Shown in pieces: positions 43,773-52,660 of a DNA stretch of 64,000 nucleotides. The position numbers and the translations under genes were made by a program. Source of the DNA: Kordia periserrulae (GTDB lineage: Bacteria > Bacteroidota > Bacteroidia > Flavobacteriales > Flavobacteriaceae); NCBI RefSeq assembly GCF_003054265.1, contig NZ_QBKT01000001.1, positions 806,001 through 870,000 of the forward strand, written 5' to 3'. Position 1 is the first letter of the stretch, and the number at the start of each line of letters is the position of its first letter. Below the pieces are notes generated by a model. It did not search any database and was not told the origin of the DNA. It was given only the letters and a program-made list of their open reading frames with translations.

Positions 43773-44747
43773 CTATACTGTTCTATTCATCAAATATTCT
43801 CCAAAAGCTTGTAATTGCTGCTTTTCGGAATCGCCTACATTCAAAGTTTCTAGCAGTTTAAAAGCCTTTTGTGTATAGTTTGAAATCGCATTTTTCATTA
43901 TTTCAGGAATGCCTGCTTTGTCGAAAATTGCCTTTACTGTTGCTACTTTTTCTGCGGGATTTGCTGATTTTTCAGAGAACAATTGTACCAACTTTTCCTT
44001 GTCTTCTTGCGAACTATTTTCGAGTGCTTTTAAATATAAATAGGTTTTTTTATTTTCGATAATATCACCGCCAACTTGCTTTCCAAACGTTTCCGGATTG
44101 CCATACGCATCCAAATAATCATCTTGCAATTGAAAGGCTATTCCCAAAAAACGTCCAAAATCATAAATAACTGCTGCATCTTTTTCGCTCGTTTCTGCAA
44201 TGATAGCGCCCATTTTCATCGCTGCGCCAACCAAAACAGCGGTTTTATATTCAATCATTTTTAAATATTCGGGAATCGTCACATCGCTTCGCGTTTCAAA
44301 ATCGACATCGTATTGCTGACCTTCACATACTTCAATTGCCGTTTTGCTAAACAATTCTGCCAAGGCTTTAAAAATTGAACCCTCGTAATTTTCAAACAAT
44401 TGATAGGCCAAAATCAGCATTGCATCGCCCGACAAAATTCCCGTATTGATATCCCACTTTTCATGTACGGTGGCTTTGCCTCTTCGCAGCGGTGCTTGGT
44501 CCATAATATCATCATGTACCAACGAAAAGTTGTGAAAAACTTCTACTGCCAGTGCCGCATCTAAGGCTTTTTTATGAGAAGTTCCGAAAATTTCTGCGGT
44601 CATTAAGGTCAACACAGGACGCAGGCGTTTTCCGCCCAATTGGAGAATGTACACAATTGGCTCATAGAGGTTTTTGGGTTCAGCTAACACTACTTTTTCA
44701 TCTAAATACTGTATAAAGGTTTCTCTGTACTGAGCAATTTGTATCAT
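43773..44747 (-). CDS. Trans-polyprenyl diphosphate synthase
   Basis: 324 residues. First aspartate-rich motif LVHDDIMD followed by RRGKATVH, second motif FQLQDDYLD, and the GGKRLRP substrate-binding block near residue 35. It condenses isopentenyl units to a linear prenyl diphosphate; chain length (GGPP to octaprenyl, for carotenoid or menaquinone) cannot be fixed by eye. Dxs, which supplies precursors, is encoded about 15 kb away. Monocistronic, with a poly-prenyl family-typical length. Confidence 0.9.
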   Translation of the reverse strand: MIQIAQYRETFIQYLDEKVVLAEPKNLYEPIVYILQLGGKRLRPVLTLMTAEIFGTSHKKALDAALAVEVFHNFSLVHDDIMDQAPLRRGKATVHEKWDINTGILSGDAMLILAYQLFENYEGSIFKALAELFSKTAIEVCEGQQYDVDFETRSDVTIPEYLKMIEYKTAVLVGAAMKMGAIIAETSEKDAAVIYDFGRFLGIAFQLQDDYLDAYGNPETFGKQVGGDIIENKKTYLYLKALENSSQEDKEKLVQLFSEKSANPAEKVATVKAIFDKAGIPEIMKNAISNYTQKAFKLLETLNVGDSEKQQLQAFGEYLMNRTV

Positions 44748-44876
44748 TTATAAAAAATTTATGTAAAAATACCATATTTCAGAATTATGCAAATTAAAAT
44801 CATTTGTTAAATAATTGTAAAAACTTAGGAAACTTTTTTGGTTTTTAAAGTTTCCATTCTATTTTTGTTGTTACTT

Positions 44877-45485
44877 ATGAAAGAGAAAATTAAAAATACA
44901 GCCACAGAATTGTTCTTAAACCTAGGGTTTAAGAGTGTAACCATGGACGATATTGCGCACGAAATGGGCATTTCGAAAAAGACGATTTACACGCATTTCA
45001 ACAATAAAACTGCGCTGGTAAGTGAAGTGACGAGTTCTTTATTTTGTGCAATTAGTGAAGGAATTGATGTGATTTGTTCCGTTGAAAAGAATTCGATTGA
45101 AGAATTGTACGAAATTAAACGCTTTGTATTGGAGCATTTAAAAAATGAAAAAACATCACCGTTGTATCAGCTCCAAAAGTACTATCCAAAAATTTATGCA
45201 ACCTTAAAGAAAAGACAACTGGAGTTGATGCAAGATTGTGTAGTGGAGAATTTAACTCGCGGTGTCAATTCGGGAATGTATCGTGAAAATATCAATGTCG
45301 ATTTTGTATCGCGCATTTACTTTGTAGGCGTTGTAGGCATTAAAGATAACGACCTATTTCCTACCAACAAGTTTCCAATGGATGTGCTAATGGATGAATT
45401 TTTAGAATACCACTTACGTGGAATTTGCACTCCGAAAGGACTCGAAACTTTAGAAAAATGTATAACAACAAACCAATTATCATAA
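44877..45485 (+). CDS. TetR-family regulator of the RND efflux operon
   Basis: 202 residues from the ATG at 44877; the frame extends 13 codons upstream, but those lack conservation and run into T-rich promoter-like DNA. N-terminal HTH: NTATELFLNLGFKSVTMDDI, then MGISKKTIYTHFNNK. A variable ligand-binding domain follows. It is one base from the TolC-type gene, so it is the first gene of a TetR-TolC-adaptor-RND operon and probably represses it. Confidence 0.9.
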   Translation: MKEKIKNTATELFLNLGFKSVTMDDIAHEMGISKKTIYTHFNNKTALVSEVTSSLFCAISEGIDVICSVEKNSIEELYEIKRFVLEHLKNEKTSPLYQLQKYYPKIYATLKKRQLELMQDCVVENLTRGVNSGMYRENINVDFVSRIYFVGVVGIKDNDLFPTNKFPMDVLMDEFLEYHLRGICTPKGLETLEKCITTNQLS

Positions 45486-45486
45486 C

Positions 45487-46815
45487 ATGCGTAAGCAACT
45501 CATAGTACTCTTTAGTTTATGTTTTCTGAGCATCGGACTTTCTCAGAATCAAGATATCCCCGAAAGTTTTTCCCTAGATGAAGCCATTTTGTACGCACTA
45601 GAAAATAACAGAACCGCCAAAAATGCGGTGCGTGATATTAGTGCGGCTGAAAAACAAAAATGGGAAACCACCGCAACAGGATTACCACAATTAAACGGTA
45701 ATATCGATTATTTATACAACATTAAACAGCAGTTTGAAGGTGCTGTCGATTTTGACCAAAACGGATTTATTGATTTTGGTGCCAGACAGTCTGTAACTGC
45801 CACAGCACGGTTATCACAACTTGTTTTTGACGGTTCGTATTTGGTCGGATTGCAATCGGCAAAAGTCTTTTTAGAGATTTCTAAAAATGCTAAAGAAAAA
45901 ACCGATTTGGAAATTCGTCAAGCGGTGATTAATGCGTATGGAAATGTTTTGTTAGCAGAAGAAAGTGTGGCTATTTTAGAACGAAATAAAGTCACGCTCG
46001 AAAAAAATCTCAACGAAACTCGAAAAATTTATGAAAACGGATTGACCGAAGAGGAAGATGTAGAACAGCTAGAAATTACCCTAGCAAGCATTGTGAGCAA
46101 TTTGCGCAATATGGAGCGTCTTCGCGATTTGGCGTATCAGATGTTTAATATTACGTTGGGAATTGATGTGAATACCAAAACTACGCTTACAGATACCTTA
46201 CCGACATTGACTTTTCAAAATATTACGCCATCACTTTTAGAAGCGGATGAAGATATTACAAAAACCATTGATTATCGTATTGCTGCAAACGATACACGCT
46301 CTAAAGAATTGTTGGTAAAACTAGAAAAAAGCAAAGCGTTGCCTTCGTTGAGTGGATTTTTATCAGGTTCGTATTTAGGAAACGGAGAAGATTTTGAGTT
46401 TTTCACAAACAATCAAACGTGGCTGGGAATTGCCTCTTTTGGATTCAGTTTGAAAATTCCGATTTTCAGTTCGTTACAACGAAGTGCTTCCACGCAACGT
46501 GCAAAAATCAACTTAGAAAAATCGCAAGATGATTTGATTGAAGTAGAACAGCAATTAAAATTTCAAATTGCTTCTGCTAAAAGCGATTATCAATTAGCCA
46601 TTGAAGAATATGAAACTGCAAAGAAAAATTTGAACCTTTCAGAACGTATTGAAAAGAAAAATCAAGTGAAGTTTTTTGAAGGTGTTGGTTCAAGTTTTGA
46701 ATTGCGCCAAGCACAAACTCAATTATACACGGCTCAGCAAGAATATTTACAAGCCATGCTGGACGTAATTACAAAAAAAGCAGCCTTAGAAACTATTTTG
46801 AATACAACGAATTAA
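45487..46815 (+). CDS. TolC-family outer-membrane efflux protein
   Basis: 442 residues with signal peptide (cleavage after GLSQ). It begins the mature part with SFSLDEAILYALENNRTAKN, a typical OEP motif, and shows two long coiled-coil repeats (LEIRQAVINAYGNVLLAEES; QQEYLQAMLDVITKKAALE). It forms the outer-membrane channel for the adaptor and RND pump encoded downstream. The start codon is one base after the TetR stop. Confidence 0.92.
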   Translation: MRKQLIVLFSLCFLSIGLSQNQDIPESFSLDEAILYALENNRTAKNAVRDISAAEKQKWETTATGLPQLNGNIDYLYNIKQQFEGAVDFDQNGFIDFGARQSVTATARLSQLVFDGSYLVGLQSAKVFLEISKNAKEKTDLEIRQAVINAYGNVLLAEESVAILERNKVTLEKNLNETRKIYENGLTEEEDVEQLEITLASIVSNLRNMERLRDLAYQMFNITLGIDVNTKTTLTDTLPTLTFQNITPSLLEADEDITKTIDYRIAANDTRSKELLVKLEKSKALPSLSGFLSGSYLGNGEDFEFFTNNQTWLGIASFGFSLKIPIFSSLQRSASTQRAKINLEKSQDDLIEVEQQLKFQIASAKSDYQLAIEEYETAKKNLNLSERIEKKNQVKFFEGVGSSFELRQAQTQLYTAQQEYLQAMLDVITKKAALETILNTTN

Positions 46816-46912
46816 TCTAAAGAAGTTATTGAGTCTTTGAGTAGTTGAGCACAAACACTCAAAGACCAAAACACTCATCAACTAATAAACTAAAAGAATA
46901 AAATCAATCCTA

Positions 46913-48082
46913 ATGAAAAAAATAAAATTCCTTCTTCTTCCGGTCGTTCTTATGCTTGCCGCTTGTGGTGGTGGAAAAGAGAAAGATATAGATACATTAA
47001 TTGAAGAAAAAAATGTAGAAGCCATCACAGAAAAAAAAGAAGCATTAACAGCTGAAAAAGATGCGCTTGATGCTCAAATTAAAAAACTGTCTGATGCCTT
47101 AGAGGAAATCAATCCTACTAAAAAGAAAACCTTTATCACGGTATTTTCTGCAAAAGACAGCGTGTTCAATCACTACTTAGAATTGCAAGGAAGTGTAGAT
47201 ACTAAAAAAAATATTGTCATCACACCGGAGTATAACGGAATCCTAAAACAAGTATTCGTAAAAGAAGGACAACAAGTTTCTAAAGGACAAATTTTAGCAA
47301 GAATCGATGATGGTGGCTTGGGGCAGCAAGTAGCACAATTGCAAATTCAAGCAGACTTAGCCAAAACAACCTACGAGCGACAAAAAAGATTGTGGGATCA
47401 AAAAATTGGTTCGGAAATTCAGTTTTTACAAGCAAAATCAGCGTATGAAGCACAACAAAAAGCGGTGGACCAACTAAAAACACAACTGGCAAAAACAGCC
47501 GTAAAAGCACCATTTTCAGGCGTTATTGACGATGTGATTACAGAGCAAGGTTCAGTAGTTGCTGCAGGACAATCACCGTTGATTCGTATTGTAAACTTAC
47601 GCGATATGTACATTGAAGCTGTGATTCCAGAAAAATACATCACAAGTGTAACTGAAGGAAAAGACGTGGAAGTATATTTCCCAGTATTAGGCAAAGAAAT
47701 TCCAGCAAAAATACGCCAAGCAGCTGATTTTATCGATCCAAACAATCGTACCTTCAAAGTAGAAATTGCGGTGCCTAATAAAGACGGAAACATCAAACCA
47801 AACTTAACTGCAAAGCTAAAAATCAACGATTACACCAATCCGAAAGCTATCTTGATTCCTCAAAGCGTAATTTCAGAAAATGCTGATGGCGAACAATATG
47901 TATTTGTTGCCGATTCTATTCAAGGCAAAACTGCAAAAGCAAAAATAAGAAAGATTGTCACAGGCAAAACGCAAGGCGATTATATTGAAGTAATTGACGG
48001 TTTACTTAACGGTGATGCAGTTATCAACGCAGGTGCAAGAACAGTAAATAACGGACAAGAAGTAACGATTTTAGAAAAATAA
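46913..48082 (+). CDS. RND efflux periplasmic adaptor (MFP), lipoprotein
   Basis: 389 residues with lipobox LMLAAC and then an unusual acidic/lysine-rich coiled-coil segment (about 25-65: EEKNVEAITEKKEALTAEKD). Next come the biotinyl-lipoyl half motifs (GILKQVFVKEGQQVSKGQIL, TAVKAPFSGVIDDV), an alpha-hairpin between them, and a beta-barrel domain (YIEAVIPEKYITSV; PAKIRQAADFIDPNNRTFKV). It links the RND pump to the TolC-type channel. 97 bases after the TolC gene, 5 before the pump gene. Confidence 0.92.
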   Translation: MKKIKFLLLPVVLMLAACGGGKEKDIDTLIEEKNVEAITEKKEALTAEKDALDAQIKKLSDALEEINPTKKKTFITVFSAKDSVFNHYLELQGSVDTKKNIVITPEYNGILKQVFVKEGQQVSKGQILARIDDGGLGQQVAQLQIQADLAKTTYERQKRLWDQKIGSEIQFLQAKSAYEAQQKAVDQLKTQLAKTAVKAPFSGVIDDVITEQGSVVAAGQSPLIRIVNLRDMYIEAVIPEKYITSVTEGKDVEVYFPVLGKEIPAKIRQAADFIDPNNRTFKVEIAVPNKDGNIKPNLTAKLKINDYTNPKAILIPQSVISENADGEQYVFVADSIQGKTAKAKIRKIVTGKTQGDYIEVIDGLLNGDAVINAGARTVNNGQEVTILEK

Positions 48083-48087
48083 AAACT

Positions 48088-51000
48088 ATGTCGGACAAAA
48101 ATATAAACAAGGAATTCAAACTATCCTCTTGGGCGATAGATAATCCTACCATTATCTACATCATTATGGGATTGCTGCTCGTACTCGGACTTTCCGCGTA
48201 CTTTAGCATGCCAAGGGAAAACTTTCCTGAAATCAAGGAAACCAAAATATATATCAGTACCATTTATCCAGGAAACACTGCAGAAGATATTGAAAAACTG
48301 ATTGTCGATCCACTCGAAGACCAAATCAAAAATATCAGTAATGTAGTAGAAGTTACCTCTACCTCACAAGAAGATTACGGAATCATCATTGTCGAATTTG
48401 ATGAAGATATCACGGTTGAAGAAGCCAAAACCAAAATCAAAGACAAGGTTGATACCGAAAAAGGCGGCGAAGATTGGCCAACGTTCAACGGCGCCAAAGT
48501 GGAACCGAATGTATTTGACTTAAATATTTCGGAAGAAACGCCGATTCTGAATATCAATATCAAAGGAGATTATCCTGTTGAAAAGCTCAAAGAATATGCA
48601 GAATTCTTAGAAGATGAAATTGAAGACTTAGAGCAAATCAAGCAAGTAGACATTCGTGGCGCACAAGAAAAAGAAGTAGAAGTTGCCGTTGATATCTACA
48701 AAATGATGGCAGCTAAAGTCAATTTTGACGATGTTCGAAACGCCATTGCCAACGGAAATGTCACGATTTCCGCAGGAAACATGATTACCTCAGGGCAACG
48801 ACGTACCATTCGTATTTTGGGCGAAATTGATGACCCGAAAGAATTGAACGATTTCGTGGTAAAATCTATTGACGGACCTGTGTATTTACGTGATATTGCT
48901 ACGGTTCGCTTTCAAGAAGAAGACAAAACCACTTTCGCTCGTGAATTCGGTAAAAAAGTAGTGATGCTCGACGTGAAAAAGCGTGCTGGGAAAAACATGG
49001 TCGCTGCTGCAGATGAAATCAATAAAATCGTTGATACATTTAAAGAAGACCATAAAGACTTAACCGTAACCATCACCAACGATCAATCGGAAAAAACCAT
49101 CAACCAAGTAAACGATTTGGTAAACAATATCATCTTCGGTATCATCTTAGTAGTCTTTGTATTAATGTTTTTCTTAGGATTTCGGAATGCCCTATTCGTA
49201 GGATTGGCAATTCCGATGTCCATGTTTATGTCGTTTATGATTCTAGATTTGTTAGGATATACGATGAACACTATGATTCTTTTTGCATTAATCATGGGAC
49301 TTGGAATGTTAGTAGACAACGGAATTGTAGTCGTGGAAAACGTGTATCGTTTGATGGACGAAGAAGGCATGAGTCGTATAGAAGCTGCTAAAAAAGGAAT
49401 TGGAGAAATTGCGTTTCCAATCATCATTTCTACCTTAACTACAGTAGCTGCATTTGTGCCACTCGGAATGTGGCCTGGCGTTATGGGACAATTCATGATT
49501 TACTTCCCAATCACGTTATCGGTCGTATTAGGTTCGTCACTTTTCGTGGCAATTTTTATCAACTCCATGATGGTATCACAATTTATGGAAGTTGGAGAAC
49601 GCAAACTTAAGGTACGACAATTACTAATTCTCAGCGCTGTATTGGTTTTCTTAGGAATTCTGTGCTATCTCATTGGTGGCGATGCTGTAGGATTGGGAAC
49701 CTTATTCATTTTCATCGCATTGATGTTTTGGGTGTACAAATACATACTCAAACCAATGGCGCGTTATTTCCAAAAACGAATTCTCGCTGCGCTGGAAAGA
49801 GCGTACGAACGTTTCTTGCGCTTTGCCTTAACGGGATGGAAATCGTATGCGTTTTCATTCGGAACATTTACATTACTACTAGTAACATTTATGCTATTTG
49901 GACAATCTATCCAAAGCAAACGAACAAGTGTAGAATTTTTTCCAGACAACAAACCAAATCAAATTATTGTCTACATCGAATATCCACAAGGAACCGCGAT
50001 TGAAAAAACCAATGAAATCACAAAAGACATCGAAAAACGTGTATATGATGTGCTAAATGCCGAAGAATACATGGAAGGCGACCGTAACTTCTTGGTAGAA
50101 TCTGCCGTGTCACAAGTAGGTGAAGGCGCTGGAAATCCGCAAACCGATGGAGGTTCAGCAGCAGAAATGCCACACAAAGGAAAAATTACGGCGTCCATGC
50201 GCGAATACAAATTCCGAAAAGGAAAAGACAGTGAAGTATTGCGTAAAAAAGTAACGGAAGCACTGAAAGGAATCTATCCTGGAGTTGCCATTTCGGTAGA
50301 AAAAGACGCGGTTGGTCCGCCAGTAGGTTATCCAATCAACATCGAATTGGAAGGAAACGATTATACCGAACTTATCACAGAAGCTGAGCGTTTGCGCGAT
50401 TTAATCAACTCTAAAAATATTGCAGGAATTGAAGAACTCAAAATTGACGTCAACAAAGGAAAACCTGCAATGCAAGTAGTTGTAGACCGTGAAAAAGCGG
50501 GTGAACTAGGTGTTTCGGCAGGACAAGTTGGGCAGCAATTGCGAAACTCGTTATTTGGTGTCAAAGCAGCGGTGTACAAAGAAGACGGAGAAGATTATGA
50601 CATCTATGTGCGTTTCAACGAAGAAAACCGTTACAACAAAAGCTCGTTGTTCAATCAAAAATTGATTTTTAGAAATCAAATGGGGCAACTCAAGGAAATT
50701 CCTGTCTCTGCAGTAACAACGGAACGAAACACTTCTGGATTTAGCGCCATCAAACACAACGATTACAAACGTGTGGTTACGGTGTATTCAGGATTGGCAC
50801 CAGGCTACACGGATGCTGGAGCCATTGTCGATCAAATCAAAAAAGAAATCGGAAACGAATTCAAACCTGAAGGCATTAAAGTAGATTACACAGGACAAAT
50901 TGAAGAACAAACAAAGCAAATGATATTCTTAATGAGCGCCTTTTTTGCTGGTTTAGGGTTGATTATGTTGATTTTAATTTTCCAATTTAGTTCCATCTCA

Positions 51001-51621
51001 AAACCGACTATCATCATGATTGCCATCTTTTTAAGTTTGATTGGTGTTTTTGGTGGATTACTAATCACAGGAGCTTCTTTCGTAATTATGATGACCATGA
51101 TGGGAATTATCTCCTTGGCGGGAATTGTGGTGAATAACGGAGTTGTATTATTAGATTACACACAACTCTTGATAGACCGTAAGAAGCACGAAATGAAAAT
51201 TCCGAAGGAAACCTATTTGCCAATACCACAAGTATATGAAGCAGTTGTAAAAGCAGGAAAAGCACGTTTGCGTCCTGTATTACTAACGGCAATTACGACG
51301 GTTTTAGGATTAATTCCACTCGCAATTGGTTTCAATATTGACTTTTTCTCACTCTTTAGCGAATTTGATCCAAAAATATACTTAGGAGGAGACAACGTAA
51401 TCTTTTGGGGACCATTAGCTTGGACGGTAATCTACGGATTAATCATTGCGACATTCTTGACCTTGATTATTGTTCCAATATTGTTCTATCTCATCACGAA
51501 GTTTAAATTCTGGTTGTTCAAAAGCAAGCGACCAATAGAATACAGCTCGTTCATCAATGATAATGACGACGATGAAGATATTGATATCAACGAAGTGGAT
51601 TTACCGATAGAAACGGTGTAG
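48088..51621 (+). CDS. RND-family efflux transporter (AcrB-like)
   Basis: 1177 residues with 12 TM helices in two halves. TM1 begins after an N-terminal SSWAIDNPTIIYIIMG. The RND landmark GLGMLVDNGIVVVENVYR in TM4 has the proton-relay Asp, the second-half counterpart is GIVVNNGVVLLDYTQ, and large porter domains lie after TM1 and TM7. The C-terminus has an acidic NDNDDDEDIDINEVD tail, about 100-130 residues longer in total than E. coli AcrB. It exports hydrophobic compounds or metals; HAE-type by motif. Regulated presumably by the upstream TetR. Confidence 0.93.
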   Translation: MSDKNINKEFKLSSWAIDNPTIIYIIMGLLLVLGLSAYFSMPRENFPEIKETKIYISTIYPGNTAEDIEKLIVDPLEDQIKNISNVVEVTSTSQEDYGIIIVEFDEDITVEEAKTKIKDKVDTEKGGEDWPTFNGAKVEPNVFDLNISEETPILNINIKGDYPVEKLKEYAEFLEDEIEDLEQIKQVDIRGAQEKEVEVAVDIYKMMAAKVNFDDVRNAIANGNVTISAGNMITSGQRRTIRILGEIDDPKELNDFVVKSIDGPVYLRDIATVRFQEEDKTTFAREFGKKVVMLDVKKRAGKNMVAAADEINKIVDTFKEDHKDLTVTITNDQSEKTINQVNDLVNNIIFGIILVVFVLMFFLGFRNALFVGLAIPMSMFMSFMILDLLGYTMNTMILFALIMGLGMLVDNGIVVVENVYRLMDEEGMSRIEAAKKGIGEIAFPIIISTLTTVAAFVPLGMWPGVMGQFMIYFPITLSVVLGSSLFVAIFINSMMVSQFMEVGERKLKVRQLLILSAVLVFLGILCYLIGGDAVGLGTLFIFIALMFWVYKYILKPMARYFQKRILAALERAYERFLRFALTGWKSYAFSFGTFTLLLVTFMLFGQSIQSKRTSVEFFPDNKPNQIIVYIEYPQGTAIEKTNEITKDIEKRVYDVLNAEEYMEGDRNFLVESAVSQVGEGAGNPQTDGGSAAEMPHKGKITASMREYKFRKGKDSEVLRKKVTEALKGIYPGVAISVEKDAVGPPVGYPINIELEGNDYTELITEAERLRDLINSKNIAGIEELKIDVNKGKPAMQVVVDREKAGELGVSAGQVGQQLRNSLFGVKAAVYKEDGEDYDIYVRFNEENRYNKSSLFNQKLIFRNQMGQLKEIPVSAVTTERNTSGFSAIKHNDYKRVVTVYSGLAPGYTDAGAIVDQIKKEIGNEFKPEGIKVDYTGQIEEQTKQMIFLMSAFFAGLGLIMLILIFQFSSISKPTIIMIAIFLSLIGVFGGLLITGASFVIMMTMMGIISLAGIVVNNGVVLLDYTQLLIDRKKHEMKIPKETYLPIPQVYEAVVKAGKARLRPVLLTAITTVLGLIPLAIGFNIDFFSLFSEFDPKIYLGGDNVIFWGPLAWTVIYGLIIATFLTLIIVPILFYLITKFKFWLFKSKRPIEYSSFINDNDDDEDIDINEVDLPIETV

Positions 51622-51676
51622 TGAAACTGAAAGTGAATTTGAAGTTGAACTCGAAGTTGAAATTGAAAATCATAGC

Positions 51677-51720
51677 TGTTCTCGATACATTTTTCCTTCG
51701 GAAAAACACACGAACTGACG
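51677..51720. repeat. Half-copy (right arm) of dispersed palindromic repeat
   Basis: TGTTCTCGATAC ... CGAACTGACG matches the right arm of the 16734 and 43566 copies; the left arm is not beside it. Confidence 0.6.
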
Positions 51721-51801
51721 GTTTGTGTTTTGAATTTAAAGGTTAAATAATCATAACAAAAGAAACATTGATACATTATCAAATTATCACACTAATCAAA
51801 G

Positions 51802-51857
51802 CGTCACTTCGAGTGAAATTCTGAAAGAATTTTGTATCGAGAAGTGCTTGGAAACTT
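51802..51857. repeat. Half-copy (left arm) of dispersed palindromic repeat
   Basis: CGTCACTTCGAGTGAAATTC, then TATCGAGAAGTGCTTGG matches the left half of the copy at 16734 almost base for base. The right arm is missing downstream; a right arm lies instead 82 bases upstream. Confidence 0.65.
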
Positions 51858-51930
51858 AAAGTTTTAAATGCTGAATTTTGAATTATTTTCAAAACGTAAA
51901 CTCATAAACTTTTAAACCTATAAACTCAAC

Positions 51931-51969
51931 AAAAAAATCCCGAAATCGTATCGATTTCGGGATTTTTTT
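51931..51969. terminator. Bidirectional terminator between RND gene and MORN-like gene
   Basis: A perfect long hairpin, AAAAAAATCCCGAAATCG paired with CGATTTCGGGATTTTTTT around TAT. A-run and T-run on both sides let it work for both convergent transcripts. Confidence 0.9.
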
Positions 51970-51987
51970 GTCGTTATAAAAGTTCTT

Positions 51988-52347
51988 TTACTTATTACTT
52001 ACCACAGAAGTATTTCGTTTCCAAACATTTACGTCTTTAATTTTACTTTTCTTATAATCTACTTCACTCAGTTGGTCAGCATTCCAAAAGAACCACTTCC
52101 CTACTTTTTTTCCGTTCTCATAATTTCCAACGGCTGTTTTCTTTCCTTTTGCGTTAAATGATTTCCATTCTCCTTGTAATTTTCCGTCCAACGTAAAAAA
52201 TCCTGTTTGTGCTACGACTCCATTATCATGGAAATACGTCGCTTTAATCAAATCTCCTTTTTTCTCTAATGTTGGCTTATCACTGCTTTGTGCAAACGCA
52301 GTTGCTCCGAAAACTAAGCAAACTGCTACAAAAAATAACTTCTTCAT
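51988..52347 (-). CDS. Secreted MORN-repeat-like protein
   Basis: 119 residues with a signal peptide (MKKLFFVAVCLVFGATAFAQ). Short repeats of the MORN_2 (toxin-antitoxin YwqK-like) type: FHDNGVVAQTGFF, LQGEWKSFNAKGKKTAVGNY, ENGKKVGKWFFWN. These are common secreted proteins in Flavobacteriia with no assigned role. Ends about 19 bases from the shared terminator. Confidence 0.8.
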   Translation of the reverse strand: MKKLFFVAVCLVFGATAFAQSSDKPTLEKKGDLIKATYFHDNGVVAQTGFFTLDGKLQGEWKSFNAKGKKTAVGNYENGKKVGKWFFWNADQLSEVDYKKSKIKDVNVWKRNTSVVSNK

Positions 52348-52660
52348 ATCTATATATTTTTAATGATTTGGGACTTCTATTAATATTTACATTACAAACT
52401 TAACGTTTTTTTTACTTTCACACAACATTTACATAACATTAAATTAACATTGAAGCTGTAAAGCACTTATTTTCATACACTTACTATTGTTAATTTTGGT
52501 AACATTACACATAAAAAGAAGCTTCTCTGCGTCTAAATTTTGGTAAAAAAGGGAATTTCATTCCTAAAATTCGAAGAAAGAAAATCCACAAAATATTTCC
52601 ATTCTCACAAGCTTCATCCACTAAAAACCATTAAATTTGCGCTTTTAAAATCGCATACAC
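52348..52660. other. Divergent intergenic region before aspS, 313 bp
   Basis: AT-rich with no gene. It contains a perfect -7 box for aspS (52632-52639, separate entry) and a second TAATTTTG at 52491-52498 with no obvious partner element. Confidence 0.55.
52632..52639 (+). promoter_or_regulatory. -7 box TAAATTTG upstream of aspS
   Basis: Perfect TAnnTTTG match 21 bases before the aspS ATG. The -33 element is not clear. Confidence 0.55.

Larger units (their letters stand above)
51622..51987. other. Intergenic region, 366 bp, repeat-rich
   Basis: No gene. It holds two half-copies of the dispersed palindromic repeat and a bidirectional terminator (separate entries), plus a copy of the ACATTGATACATT motif at about 51765-51800. 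Confidence 0.7.

Noticed and set aside
44838-44876. 13-codon extension of the TetR regulator
   Set aside because: The extension is hydrophobic and non-conserved. ATG 44877 begins directly before the HTH domain.
46816-46912. Internal promoter or terminator between TolC and adaptor genes
   Set aside because: Only a weak CTTTGAG/CTCAAAG inverted pair without a T-run was seen, so operon read-through is more likely.
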